Shown piece after piece: positions 1 to 10,439 of a DNA stretch of 64,000 bases. Position 1 is the first letter of the stretch. Each line of letters opens with the position of its first letter. Where the stretch lies: positions 1 to 64,000 of the forward strand of contig WPIO01000026.1 in NCBI GenBank assembly GCA_009760855.2. Direction: 5' to 3'. The notes under the pieces were generated by a model. That model searched no databases. It saw nothing but the letters and a program-made list of their open reading frames with translations, and was not told the DNA's origin. A program made the translations under genes and the position numbers. This stretch comes from Cristatella mucedo. Lineage: Eukaryota > Bryozoa > Phylactolaemata > Cristatellidae.

Positions 1-16
1 AACACATTCGACAAAG

Positions 17-80
17 CGAAAGGATATAGAATGGAGAACAATTATGAGAAAGAAGCTTTCTCCTGAGTGCTCTGGCTGTC
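17..80 (+). repeat. 64-bp direct repeat, copy 1
   Basis: These 64 bases are identical to 1656-1719. The copy runs from within the left inverted repeat into the start of LINE homology. It contains a short ATG...AGAAAG stretch with no recognisable coding content. The two copies diverge abruptly after the shared CTGGCTGTC. Confidence 0.85.
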
Positions 81-340
81 TGGTCTCCCTACGTGTGCAA
101 TCAGGCGTTTACAGTTGGTGCTCAAGTCTGCAGTTAGGCTCGTCTGTCGTGAGCGTCACAATTGCCACATCACAACACTTCTCGCCGACCTGCACTGGCT
201 CCCAATCAAGCAGCATATCGACTTCAAGGTTTTGTCACTTACTTTTAGGTCCCTTCATTATCTAGCTCCAGCCTACCTAATAGAACTACTCCCACAGCAT
301 GCGAAGAATCGTACAACTGGCTGTTCTTACTCGAATATTC
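72..340 (+). mobile_element. LINE fragment: 3' end of the reverse-transcriptase ORF
   Basis: Translated on the plus strand, this encodes the typical C-terminal block of an L2/CR1-like LINE polyprotein, including RLVCRE, LADLHWLPIKQ, IDFKVLSLTFRSLH and LAPAYL. The same block occurs on the minus strand at 10465-10830, 23429-23764 and 3770-4039. The downstream end breaks at about 340, where a more upstream part of the LINE ORF follows. It is a dead fragment. Confidence 0.8.
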
Positions 341-700
341 TCAACTTCCTTGCTGCATGTATTGATGACATCCGCACATGGACGCCAGCAAACGTTCTTA
401 AATTGAATGATGATAAAACTAACCTAATAGTTACGGCAAACCAAGTGTGATTAAGAAATTGGAAAACCTAAGGCTCGAAATCGGCTCCACTAGCATATTT
501 CCTGTTGAATCTGCATGTAATCTAGATGTTCTGTTCCAAAATGACCTTTCATTAGACGACCACATCAGCTCCACAGTCAAACCTGCCTACTTTCAGCTAC
601 ATAACATTGCTAAAATTCGGGCTTGTTTATGTAGGGATAACACATCTAAATTGTTCAATGCATTTATGACATCCCATCTCGACTTCAATGCTCCCCGCGA
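341..700 (+). mobile_element. LINE fragment: region after the RT catalytic core, out of order
   Basis: The translation gives CIDDIRTW..NVLKLNDDKT, then the segment with KKLENL, DDHISS, NIAKIRACL and AFMTSHLDF. In the intact order, seen on the minus strand at 11220-10860, this block precedes the C-terminal block that here lies upstream of it. The two pieces are therefore permuted, either by two insertions or by a tandem junction. A frameshift near 447 splits it. Confidence 0.8.
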
Positions 701-746
701 TATCCTCACCTACCCTTCAGCATGCTTCGATAGCTGCTCGAGGTAG

Positions 747-3370
747 CTATCCAGGAGTATAGATCATCGTTGTTACCTTGGATTACAGATTATTGCCAGC
801 GGTGCTGTGTGAACACTGTTCGAATTGGGCTCTTCCAGTCAACTAAGTGATTTCTGCCGACAGCTTCTCCCCAGCTGCCAGTGGGCCGAAGCGCTTGCAT
901 GAGCAACCCTCGGGGAAATTATAACGGTGCAAGCTTCTAAGGCAATACTTAGCAACTGTGACTAGAAGATCGCTTTGTCGAATGTGTTTGAGTAATCACT
1001 TCCAATGACGTGTTAAGGTTGTAATTGCAAACACAGTACACAATATTTACACGTAAGTCTTGGTAGCATTTGAGTCGTATTTAGGAAGCTGTAAGGGCCT
1101 GACTGGCTAAGGAATATCGACCCCATCGTCAGTCGAGGTGTGCTTCTGACTCTAATTTCGGGTTTATGGTTATTGCTCCAGCTGACGATTTGATGTATTT
1201 TTAATACTACGATATTCCTTGTGGAGTATTAAGTGCTATACAAATTCAGCTGATTACTCAGCTAGGTAATAATATTTTTCAGTGACTACTGTATTGGTTG
1301 CAGCCAGAGACAGATTTGTAGCGTACTGTTGTAGCTCAACAGGCTGTCAACACACTTGACGGCAACAGGCGCTGACTGCATGCGTATACTTGCTGGTCAG
1401 TGTCTGAGCTTTGCTCTTTCGTCGTGTTTGGAACGTGACTCAAGCCTAATGCAAACTGTTAGTAATGGAGCTCGAAGCAGTCATGCTGTATTAATAGTTA
1501 ATTCGGCATCTTGACTTAACAGATGGTCATACCTCCATTGACTTATAGGACTTGGGCTGCCACTTGCTCTCTTAGTTCACTCTCACGATGAATAGTGGCA
1601 GGAATCGGTTGGTTTTCTGTGCAAACCTCTCGGTTGAAGAACAGTCATTACGTTTCGAAAGGATATAGAATGGAGAACAATTATGAGAAAGAAGCTTTCT
1701 CCTGAGTGCTCTGGCTGTCAGCCTAGCCACTGGAAGCTGACTGACTGGCTTCCTGTAAAGATCTTTTTCTTTTGGGTGGCTAACTGGAACGGTGCTGGCC
1801 CAAAATTCTTCACCCATTTTTGCGTGTGTACCGCTTCCATATTCTCATTCTACACGTGCAGAATGGATATCGAGGTTTATCGCATGTGATAAACAAGCAG
1901 TAATGCCAACTATCGTAGCTCTATTAAATAAGAAAACATTGTAAGATGTTTTTGGCAATCAGCCTTCTGCGTAGGTTGATCTGTGCAGGGATTCAGCACC
2001 GGCATAAACCTATTTTTTCACAAGTGCTTTTCGTGGTCAAGAATGCCGATCATTGAAATGGAACTGCCTGCTCTCGAGGTCATCGGCCAGTGTTTCCCGA
2101 GGTAACCCTGTAGATTATGTCAGCACCACTGTTACCGACTCCCGGAGCCGTATAAGATTTTCTGAAAGCTTTTAGAATTGTCTGGTACTTTTGAGAAGAT
2201 CACCTCTCACCCATGCTCTTAGTAGAATTGGCTAGTCCCATCCCCTCACCATCAATCGGTGGCTTCTATGTGCTCCCAGCCACTGGCTCAATTGAATAAT
2301 TACTTGTAAATTTGTAGTTTGTTACCCTAAGTGGACCCTTACGAGCACCTTTTGCCACCTATAATCCGGCTTCATATATGGACTAGTCCTTCGAAGCTCC
2401 ACAGAAACTGTAAAGTGTTTTATGGGGATAGATTGTAGAGTTTGTGAACATATCTCAACATATTGACCATTCAAAGTGGCCTCACAACTAAAACATGGTC
2501 TATACCTTTAGTATTTATTTGTTATGAGTACAGTTATCCCTAATTACTGTATACAGTACTGGCCCGAAAAATCCAAGCACCCCAATCAAGACAAAACCTC
2601 AAACCTTGCAGAATTCTGCAAAATTAAGTCCAAAAAATATTATCAGCATATAGAATGATTTGAGCATGCTATATTTTTAGTAAATTTTGCGTGACAACTT
2701 TGGTTAGCCTACTTGGTTTCGAAAACATGCAACCTGAACTTGTTAGGCTGTTTCAAACAGATTCGGGTGCAGTTGCATTTTTGAGATATAGCTTTTGGTA
2801 GCATCGTCAGAACTCGACAGAGTAAGTTTTTTTTTGGATGCGCCGTTTTCTCCCTATCGAAAAATGCCTATCAACGACTGTGTCAGGCACAGCTTTATCC
2901 TGGGTGGTGAAGCAGCATTGAGTTGCAGGTACTGAACGTACATACGTGCTGAGCATCTTTAAATTGTTTATCAATATAGTATTCCCCGTGAAGAATCACG
3001 GGCAGATTGTGTTTGTGCATGTCCATAGCTTACCAAAGGCCGGCACAGCACACGACTTCCCGTCGGTCACGCTCACTGGCAGCTTTTCAATATGCCAACT
3101 CAGCTGGAAGTACCAGCGCCAGTAAGTAGTTCTCGCAACCCTCAAAGGAGGTCATTAGTGTAGAGAGCAAAATTTTCACGGCCACCCTTTGAAAATCCTT
3201 TAAATTTCGTATCCTGTGAAGCTCAAGTATTTGAACCTTCACTTTCAAACCTGTGAGTGCAGCTACATATGCAAATTAGCAAAAATTGTCTTGCCTTTTT
3301 TGACACACTACTGTAGTTGTACTATAATATAGTACCAAAGGCCTAGTGTAGACATGACGTCAGTGACTGA
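747..3370. other. No gene recognised; degenerate intergenic DNA
   Basis: This stretch is moderately AT-rich. It contains the second 64-bp direct repeat (1656-1719). Its longest open frames (1572-1817 minus, 1683-1889 plus) match nothing I recognise and have no splice or poly(A) context. I see no RNA gene or further repeat family in it. Confidence 0.5.
1656..1719 (+). repeat. 64-bp direct repeat, copy 2
   Basis: It is identical to 17-80. Here the shared block continues into AGCCTAGCCACTGG rather than into LINE sequence. This copy may therefore preserve the arrangement before LINE insertion. Confidence 0.85.
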
Positions 3371-4115
3371 TAATATTATAATACACTTGATAAAGCACCC
3401 CAAGAGAACTCAGTCTCTTTCTAGGCGCTTTACATTTGCTGCAAAGGAAACACGGTCGAATGGTGAGTGGTATCATGCTTGATAAACAACACGAATAACT
3501 TGGTTAGGGTGATATGCACAGGGTCAGCATGCAAGTGTGATTAGTGGCAGCATGCAACAGTGTCAGCATGCATAAACATATGCAGGACGAATCACAGGGA
3601 CCCACTAAATGCTGTCATAAATAGATGCGTTTTTAATTTCTTTTTAAATGTGGTCAGGTCAAGGGATGCCGTGACGGAAGTTGGGAGTGAGTTCCGGGCT
3701 TTGGGAGCATACGAGCTAAAGGGACGGTCTCAAAAGTATTTGAGGCTTGTAAGAAGTATAGGTAAACAGCTAGAGGTTTGTAAGAGGTGTAGTTAAATAG
3801 TTAGATACCGAAAAGCCGGTGGTACGATGCTTAGCCTGGTGGGTAAGTAGATCTGATAGGTAGATTGGAGCCAAAGAATGAAGGGACCTAAAAGTGAGCG
3901 ACAAAATCTTGAAGTCGATGCGTTGCTTGACTGGTAGCCAGTGCAGGTCGGTGAGACGTGGTGTGATAATGGCAACTGCGACACTCACGACAGGCAAGCT
4001 GCAGAGGTTTGCACCAGCTGTAAGCACCTGATTGCACATGCCGGTAAGCCAGCAAGCAGGATGGACTTATGGACTAACCTAGCTTGTTATAGGCGTAGAT
4101 GCCCAGATAGCCTAG
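3371..4115 (-). mobile_element. LINE 3' fragment
   Basis: Read on the minus strand, this holds the LINE C-terminal block (LTDLHWLPVKQ, IDFKILSLTFRSLH at 3770-4039), then the 3' UTR, then the hairpin tail near 3371-3440 (rearranged GCGCCTAGAAAGAGA...TCTCTTGGGGTGC) and an AT-rich end. It is 5' truncated and contains frameshifts. Confidence 0.8.
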
Positions 4116-4472
4116 GTTGTTTTCGTTAGCACTATATGTACTGTCAAAATGTGTTGTTGATCCTCCGTGTTGCTTGCTGCTAAAATTAATCCCTGCTATG
4201 CTTTTGATCATTTGCTTGCATGCGACGTCCATGGTCTGCTGGCTCGTGCAGGCTTGCTAATCAGACTGTGGGCCAAGGATTAAAGAACACGGTGCACTGT
4301 AAGCACTTTGCTGTTGTGGAGCTATTTAGAATTTGTAGTCTACTACCAGGCGATTATTCCAAAACGGCTCCGGTATGCTTTCTCATTGATAGGTATTGTA
4401 GCGGCAAAAATTATAAAATATATTTACCCTTGGCATCTTTGGTACATCCTGTAGCCTGCGGTGCAAAGTAAA

Positions 4473-4640
4473 GGTTGGCTGATTCAACAGCCTCATTTAT
4501 ATACCAGCAGAAGATTCTTAGCGGCTATCACCCCCATTTGCTGTGGACCATTAAGGATTGCTTACTGCAGAACTCAAACTCACGACCTGGAGTCGTGAAA
4601 TGCGAGTATCTTACATGTAGCATGCGAAATTTAATTTGTC
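4473..4640 (-). mobile_element. SINE-A copy (tRNA-derived)
   Basis: On the minus strand a degenerate tRNA-like head (…ACGACTCCAGGTCGTGAGTTTGAG…) is followed by the family body (GCAAATGG..GTGATAGCCGCTAAG..CTTCTG) and the end (GAGGCTGTTGAATCAGCCA). The same order is seen at 6520, 21318 and 34078. Confidence 0.7.
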
Positions 4641-4755
4641 CAGTTAAAATGCCCTAGCTACTTCAAATAGATATGAGTATCTGTTGTTGCATGATGCATC
4701 GTTATCACTGTAGGGAAACTTCTTGTTCATAAGCTGAGCTACACATCTTCACATC

Positions 4756-5184
4756 ATGTCGTACATGCTGCAGCATCTTCACAACGGTTGGCAAGTCGAC
4801 CAAGCCATTCTGTCCGAGGAGGACCGTGTCATTGTCATTCGCTTCGGGCATGACTGGGACCCTGCTTGCATGGTAATGGATGAGACGCTGTACCGGTGTG
4901 CTGAGAAGATTAAGAACTTTGCTGTAATCTTTCTTGTGGACGTGACTGAGGTGCCCGACTTCAACAAAATGTACGAGTTGTATGACCCGTGCACAAGCAT
5001 GTTTTTCTATAGGAATAAGCACATCATGATTGATTTAGGTACTGGCAACAACAACAAAATTAACTGGCCGATGGAAGATACCCAAGAGTTTATCGATATC
5101 GTAGAGACTGTATATAGGGGAGCTCGTAAAGGCAGGGGATTGGTTGTCTCCCCGAAGGACTACTCGACGAAGTATCGTTATTAG
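4756..5184 (+). CDS. TXNL4A: Thioredoxin-like protein 4A / DIM1, U5 snRNP 15 kDa subunit
   Basis: This encodes a 142-residue protein, the full length I recall for the family, and it is collinear with the animal orthologue from MSYMLQHLHNGWQVDQAI at the start to SPKDYSTKYRY at the end. DIM1 is a thioredoxin-fold subunit of U5 and of the U4/U6.U5 tri-snRNP and is needed for pre-mRNA splicing in the nucleus. It lacks a CXXC redox centre, as is normal for the family. Conserved blocks include VIRFGHDWDPAC, NFAVIFLVDVTEVPDFN, MYELYDPCTSMFF and LGTGNNNKINW. The ATG at 4756 is preceded by ATC and is the family start. The coding region is a single exon. A CACTGTAG|GG at about 4713 could be a splice acceptor in the 5' UTR. 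The frame is undamaged, so it is probably a working gene, though an intact retrocopy cannot be excluded. Confidence 0.97.
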   Translation: MSYMLQHLHNGWQVDQAILSEEDRVIVIRFGHDWDPACMVMDETLYRCAEKIKNFAVIFLVDVTEVPDFNKMYELYDPCTSMFFYRNKHIMIDLGTGNNNKINWPMEDTQEFIDIVETVYRGARKGRGLVVSPKDYSTKYRY

Positions 5185-5262
5185 CATCTGTCGTCAATCA
5201 GTCTCTATCTCACCGGAAGTCACCTCTTACTTGGTACTGTTGCTTTGTATGCATTTGCTTGA

Positions 5263-5268
5263 AATAAA
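5263..5268 (+). terminator. Poly(A) signal AATAAA of TXNL4A
   Basis: A canonical AATAAA lies 78 bases after the TXNL4A stop codon and is followed by a T/GT-rich stretch (TCATTGTGTGTGTAG), as expected of a downstream element. Confidence 0.75.
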
Positions 5269-6099
5269 CGTCTCATTGTGTAGAAAATTGTTTCATTGTG
5301 TGTGTAGTGGCACCCCTGGCGAATGTGTCTAAAAGTAAACCCGTCTGTTAAACTAGTCCCTAGCTAGGATTCCGTGCCACCATGGTTGTAATAAGGTCAC
5401 GTCTAACGTACTTGGCAATGACAACTTTCCTTCCTTTCAGTCACCACTCAGCATGTACCTCCTCTCGTTTTGTCCATTTCAGACTACCCTTGCACATGCT
5501 TGAATGTGTGCTGATCAAGCTGATCGGCTCTTTGAAATGCACTTTTATGTGAAGCCGAAGCAGAAAGACAAGAGAACAGGCTGCTGGGACCGTATTCATT
5601 TGCTCACCTGTTGGAAATTATGCAAACACCATCTGAGGAGATAATTGTGTTGCCTTGCGATGTTATATAAATCTCGTCATGATTATTAATTTGCACTTAA
5701 TGTGTATGAGTGGCACCGAATTGCTGGCCAGGCAGCTTGCACACGCCTCCCCCCCCCCTACAAGCACCGAGTGGGCAGCAAGAGTGACCACAGGTCTGCT
5801 GCAGGCAGCAGCTGTATGTGGTAGCTCCAGCTGCAACTAGGGATAGGAGCAGGCTAAGCCTTGCCCACGTCGTCGTAGGTTTATGTACATTGAAAGCTCG
5901 ATGTGATACCTCTGCACAATTTACAAAATGACCTGCCAGTTGACTAAATTGGCTCCACAATTCATTTAAGTAACACCGTACAAATCCTAGTGTGCCACCC
6001 AAGGGTACCACAGCAGTTAGTCCGTGTAGTTTGTGACTCCACATCTAGACATGTAAATCTTTCCTTGCCGGCCTTCCTGCCTCTGGTACAAGACTTGTC
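5269..6099. other. No gene recognised
   Basis: This is intergenic DNA after TXNL4A. A short C-tract (5751-5758) and a minus-strand open frame at 5697-6044 with biased composition are present. I see no convincing exon. Confidence 0.5.
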
Positions 6100-6480
6100 A
6101 GCTGTGGGCTGTATGTCGTGAACAACTGCCTAATCACACCACTCCCGTCTGATCTTCGAAGGTTTCACATCACACAATGCATCGACTTAAAATTTTTGTC
6201 AATCACTTCTTTTCGGACGCTTCATTCTCTTGTACCAGCATACCTATCTGAGCAACTTATAGATTTCCCCAACGGAACCACCGGCTTGTCTTGCTCTAAT
6301 TGTTAAGCTGTGCCTCGAACCAGATTCTTTGGAGACCACTCCTTCAGTTTCTATGTGCCCTGATGCCAGCACTCGATATCGACTGACATCACGACATCCT
6401 CTGACTAGCCAACATTTCAAGCAGAGCTAAAAGCCCACCACATTCCTCACACCGTAACCTTAGTCTATGTGTCTGCATAC
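6100..6480 (+). mobile_element. LINE 3' fragment
   Basis: The plus-strand frame at 6118-6306 retains FRTLHSLVPAYLSEQL, the LINE C-terminal block. It is followed by the decayed end (…CCTCGAACCAGATTCTTTGG…), equivalent to the TNLKSFGDRAF block elsewhere. It carries many substitutions and indels. Confidence 0.7.
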
Positions 6481-6519
6481 ACGAACTGCAATTGTGCCAG
6501 CTATTTATTATCGTTAGTC

Positions 6520-6690
6520 AGTTTAGGTCTTGAGCCAGGGGTAAGGTGCTTGCTCTTCAAGACCCAGATCGTGAGTTCGAGTCCTGCAGTCAGTAGACGA
6601 TACTTGTTTGCCCACTGCAAGCGGTGCTGATAGCCGTTAAGGCTTTTCTGCCACCGTATATAGTAAATGAGGCTGCTAAATCAGCTAACT
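6520..6690 (+). mobile_element. SINE-A copy
   Basis: A tRNA-like head with a B-box-like GAGTTCGAGTCC is followed by CCCACTGCAAGCGGTGCTGATAG, AAGGCTTTTCTGCC and GAGGCTGCTAAATCAGCTAA, ending in a TTATTATTATT tail. Confidence 0.75.
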
Positions 6691-6867
6691 TTATTATTAT
6701 TATTGATATGCTTCCTTTGTCCTTTTTTATGTGAGGTGGTTAGAAAGAGATTTTGCACTCTGAGTGTACTGTCAAATAAGCTTCATTATTATTATTATTA
6801 CTACTATAAAAATCCAGCCTAACTAAGCTCGTGAAATTTTGCTTACACGTGACACGTTCTCTTGCAG

Positions 6868-6931
6868 CACAGAGCACTCTCATCAACAAGCTCGAGTGGG
6901 AAGAGACTTCCTATCGAGTTTTTATGAAAAG
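6868..6931 (+). CDS. Candidate internal exon of an unidentified plus-strand gene
   Basis: A good acceptor (CGTTCTCTTGCAG) precedes it, and a possible donor AAAAG|GTATCA follows. The frame reads QSTLINKLEWEETSYRVFMK, which looks like ordinary protein but matches no family I know. It starts at phase 1 and ends at phase 2, which fits the candidate exon at 7054. If unspliced, the frame would stop 30 bases later. This is inference from splice signals and frame only. Confidence 0.3.
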
Positions 6932-7053
6932 GTATCAAAAGGCCAGCTCCCGTGACCTGCTATAGCGTCATGAGGTAAATTTGGCAGTAATGCAGTCCTC
7001 ATAAATAGGCTATTGTGATCCCTGCATTGCATCGCCCCCCAAAAAATGCACAG

Positions 7054-7417
7054 AAAGCTCCGATATAAGAGCCATACGGTAAGCATCTTTCGGCGGCCAC
7101 GCACGTGTCCAACCCACGAAGCTCTGGATTTTATTGAGGCCGAGCATTGGCATGCCACGCTTGTGTGGCTCCTCGGGGTACAGCAGCTACCTTGCGAGGA
7201 GGCAGCGCTGGAGGCTGCAGCCTCTTGCAGCTATTCGCAGCCCAACCAGCAGCACGCTACAGGCAGTGTTAACGCGAGCGAGGAGCTCGACGAGTTATCC
7301 TTCAAACGGTCTCTGCAGTGTGCGAACAGCATGCCCGAGGGCAACGGCGTAAGCAGGCCACTAGCGGCCAACATTGCGAACAATCCCAGCAACCAGCAGG
7401 TTGGGCTTACATCATAG
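7054..7417 (+). CDS. Candidate last exon of the same unidentified gene
   Basis: An acceptor-like GCACAG precedes it, and the phase fits the exon at 6868-6931. The frame contains THEALDFIEAEHWHATLVWL and a serine- and asparagine-rich end, and stops at 7415-7417. An AATAAA at 7737 could be its poly(A) signal. I do not recognise the product. Alternatives are chance open frames in a GC-richer stretch, or a different last exon using one of the overlapping frames at 7318-7847. Confidence 0.3.
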
Positions 7418-7736
7418 CTGCTTTACGAATCGAGCCTCGAACACACTGCCCGCAATTCACACGCGCGCACACGTCCGCCGCGAGGTTTATGCAAGCAAGC
7501 AATGTAAACACGACAGGCTGCACGAAGTACTGTGTGACACAGATGCAACAGAGCGTCACATGCCAGTCTCGCAACAGGTCTACTGCAGTGCTGCTTGTCG
7601 AAAGGATCCGCATCTTGAGAAAGCAGGCCACCACGCAGCAGACGACGTGGACCAGTCGCCTGTTGCAGTTACCCTGCGTCCTTGTGGTGCCATCAAACCA
7701 TCGTGTTTGGTCCACCGAGCTTGCGAACAACCTGGA

Positions 7737-7742
7737 AATAAA
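7737..7742 (+). terminator. Possible poly(A) signal AATAAA
   Basis: This is a canonical hexamer 320 bases after the stop of the candidate exon at 7054-7417. It is only as credible as that exon. Confidence 0.3.
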
Positions 7743-7747
7743 GTGCA

Positions 7748-8715
7748 GAATATAGGTGGGCCAGCTGGCCCGGCGGCACGTCTTCCCGGTATGCCATTTA
7801 GCCGTGACTGGCCATCGCTGGAAAGGTCAAGGTTTGATGCGCCTTGACACAATCCTGGGAACAACAGTGACATGGAACAGTTTTATCTATCGTTCCATAC
7901 TAGCATGCACGACAGCACGAGGGCAGCAAGTGAAGTGGCAACAGAAATTTCGAGGGGCTTTTTCAACCAAACACCTCCGGGACCACTAACTATTCTTGGA
8001 ACCAAGGAATACAAATGTACTGAGAGCCGAGATTAGCCGCAGCTGGGCTGCTTCACCACGGTGGCAAGCAAAGCACGTATACGAGATGTCCAGGGAGATG
8101 GAGGTAAAGTAACCATTCGATCCATGCTCACTTTGCAGCAAATGCAAGGTGTCTAGAAATCGATTATGTTCTCTGATGGTGCTATATAAATCCATTATTA
8201 TTATTAGTTACAAGAACACTAATGCACCGAGCACCGGACCGTTCCTCCCCAGGTAACTAACAGACCGTGCATGCGGGCAGCCCGGCTGGTACCGACGCCT
8301 GGCACGTTGGCGACTGGCCAAAGGCGGGCGCTACGACACGAAAGTCAACGTCAAGAAGAAGGGGATCGAGGGGCAAACGCCAGCGCAGCAGGTCTTCTTT
8401 CTTGGGAGGTGGATACTTAATCTGTAGAAGCCGGAAGAAGGTTTACGGTGAACGAGAGGCAAACGCAAGCCAAGTTTGCCACCTCACTTGACTGGCCAAA
8501 CCGGCATCACATGCCAGCGATCGGTCTACACAGGACAAGCTAGCAATGAATGTCAACTTCTCTCACCGTGGGTGTCACAGAGTAAGCTGCTGACCAGGGA
8601 ATGGTTATCAAGATTGGTAGTAGCCGACATACAGCATTTTAGATTGCGATTCAGTTATTCAACTACGTTTCGATAGACGTTAGACTTGGCACTACTTAGG
8701 ATGATAAAAGTAATA
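7748..8715. other. No gene recognised; LINE/SINE tail at 8137-8208
   Basis: The stretch is partly GC-rich with short overlapping open frames on both strands and no recognisable domain. Bases 8137-8208 resemble the LINE/SINE-B 3' tail on the plus strand (GTGTCTAGAAATCGATTATG..TCTCTGATGGTGCTATATAAAT then ATTATTATTA). Confidence 0.45.
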
Positions 8716-8719
8716 TATC

Positions 8720-9010
8720 TTCTGCATAGCGCCCGAATAGAACTTGAAATATCTATTCAGGTGCTATGCAATTCACTGTATGGAGAAGCAATAACCGACA
8801 GCTTATAAAAACCAAGGTATTCGGCTTAGGTATGCAAAGGCACACGGTTATCATGCTAAGACAAGTATGCAAAAACATAAAAACAGCCACTAGTTGGTAG
8901 GACACCCGAATAGCAACACTCCTTCAATCGTGCGACGGCAAACAAAGCCCACGGAAAAAGACAGGTCCACTGGGGTGCCATATAAAAGCATTTGGCGGTT
9001 GTGATTAGTT
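8720..9010 (-). mobile_element. LINE 3' UTR and hairpin tail
   Basis: The minus strand ends in a hairpin, GCACCTGAATAGA...TCTATTCGGGCGCTATGC. The upstream part (ACTTGTCTTAGCATG..., reversed) matches 19680-19920 and 13960-14160. This is the 3' end of a related LINE subfamily without ORF sequence. Confidence 0.6.
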
Positions 9011-9519
9011 ACAACGCCCTGTTTCATAACTCAATTTACATACAAGAACAATTCATGGGGACAAAACAAAGGCTATGTGGATGGATTATTATGGTCAAAA
9101 ACATAGTCCTCATATATGAGTCAATGAACAATCAGTTGCGATATTTTTAATGCACTTTGAAACTTACAGCTGGCAGTCCTCGCTAGCCTAGCATAACCGG
9201 TACATTGCAATAAGTCAGAGGAGCAAACTCATCGTAAACATCGGCACTAGTCGTATTGCATATTCCACCAGTGAAGACAGATCGGGTAGAGGTTTAAGCA
9301 AGGAGGGAGCTATTTTGTTGCCGACAGGATCAAAGTCATGGATCTTAAGGTTGTGCCATTCACTTACACGTTTTGATATTTAAGAGAACACATACAGCAG
9401 AGAGAATGAGATTGATACTGAGTTGTCCCTTTCTTTCCTTTTCTTATTCTGTTGGTGACAATAGAAGTTTTTGCTTTTAAGGTAGTCTGCAGCGCCACTC
9501 AATTCCACAAATCTTGGGG
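9011..9519. other. No feature recognised
   Basis: AT-rich sequence with no open frame, splice-like exon or repeat family that I can recognise. Confidence 0.5.
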
Positions 9520-9780
9520 GGCAACGACATTGGCTCCCCTATTATCCACACTGACATTTCCAGTCAGCTACCCACCCCTGATAATTGTATGCTGCTTATT
9601 CCATCGACTGAGCTACTGAGTTATCTATGCTATCATTTCCCTTCGTTGCATGAGACGAGTCTGTGGGCAACCGTATGTACACTGCTTTAACTTCACAGTA
9701 AAATACTCCCCAGGGTAATGCCAACTTAGTCTGTGTGGCTTAGAGGGATTTACAGATGGAGATACATACAAACATTATAA
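9520..9780 (+). mobile_element. SINE-C-like copy, degenerate
   Basis: The body TGCATGAGACGAGTCTGTGG..CAACCGTATGTAC matches 27234-27270. The shared end GGAGATACATAC closes both copies. The tRNA-like head here is hard to align. Confidence 0.55.
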
Positions 9781-9800
9781 TACAAACATGCTGCATGAGA

Positions 9801-9827
9801 TGCGTGTGTGTGTGTGCGTGTGTGTGA
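9801..9827. repeat. (TG)n microsatellite
   Basis: An impure TG run interrupted by CG. Confidence 0.85.
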
Positions 9828-10439
9828 GTTTGCACCTGCACGTGGTGCATTTGCACCAGCACAATAACCAAACCGTTACTTCGGATTACCCGGTTAGTAG
9901 TAAGGGGCAAAGGTTGAATTTTAAATGACACTCCCAGGGAAGCCAAGTGGAAAAATCAAGTAGTATAGGTCAATACTTCGCATGGGAAAGGATTCAAAAG
10001 ACTTTCTCACGGCCTTTGCAAGCCTGCTCATTTGCTGTAAGTCATTACTAGAACCATGTCGACCGTAATATGTCTTAATCATCTCAAAATTATGGCTGAT
10101 GCCATGATGGACTAGCTAGATTATGACCTAGTGACTTGCCAGCTCTACTACTGCAAATCACTTTACAGAGACCGCCCAAGAAAACCATTGAGGCTATATG
10201 TCTTACTGTGTTTCTAGTTCGATCATTAGACAACTCAGGAGACAACTACAGGAAGCACATCGAGTCACACTGACGGAGCTTCACTGGATCCTTAAAGACC
10301 GACAAACATACTAGCATTTCGTATAATAAATGAGGGCCGTCTGGGCACCGAAATGCTAAAGAAATATGGCTAAGCAGATAAGACATGCATTTTGTTTTAA
10401 AAAGCATAATCCTGTATGTATAGATCACACCAAGGTGCT

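Larger units (their letters stand above)
1..988. repeat. Segment bounded by 19-bp inverted repeats
   Basis: Positions 1-19 (AACACATTCGACAAAGCGA) are the exact reverse complement of 970-988. The repeat may extend further outward, because the window begins inside it. The interior holds two LINE fragments in rearranged order. This could be a non-autonomous DNA transposon that captured LINE debris, or an older inversion. No target-site duplication can be tested because the left flank is missing. Confidence 0.55.
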
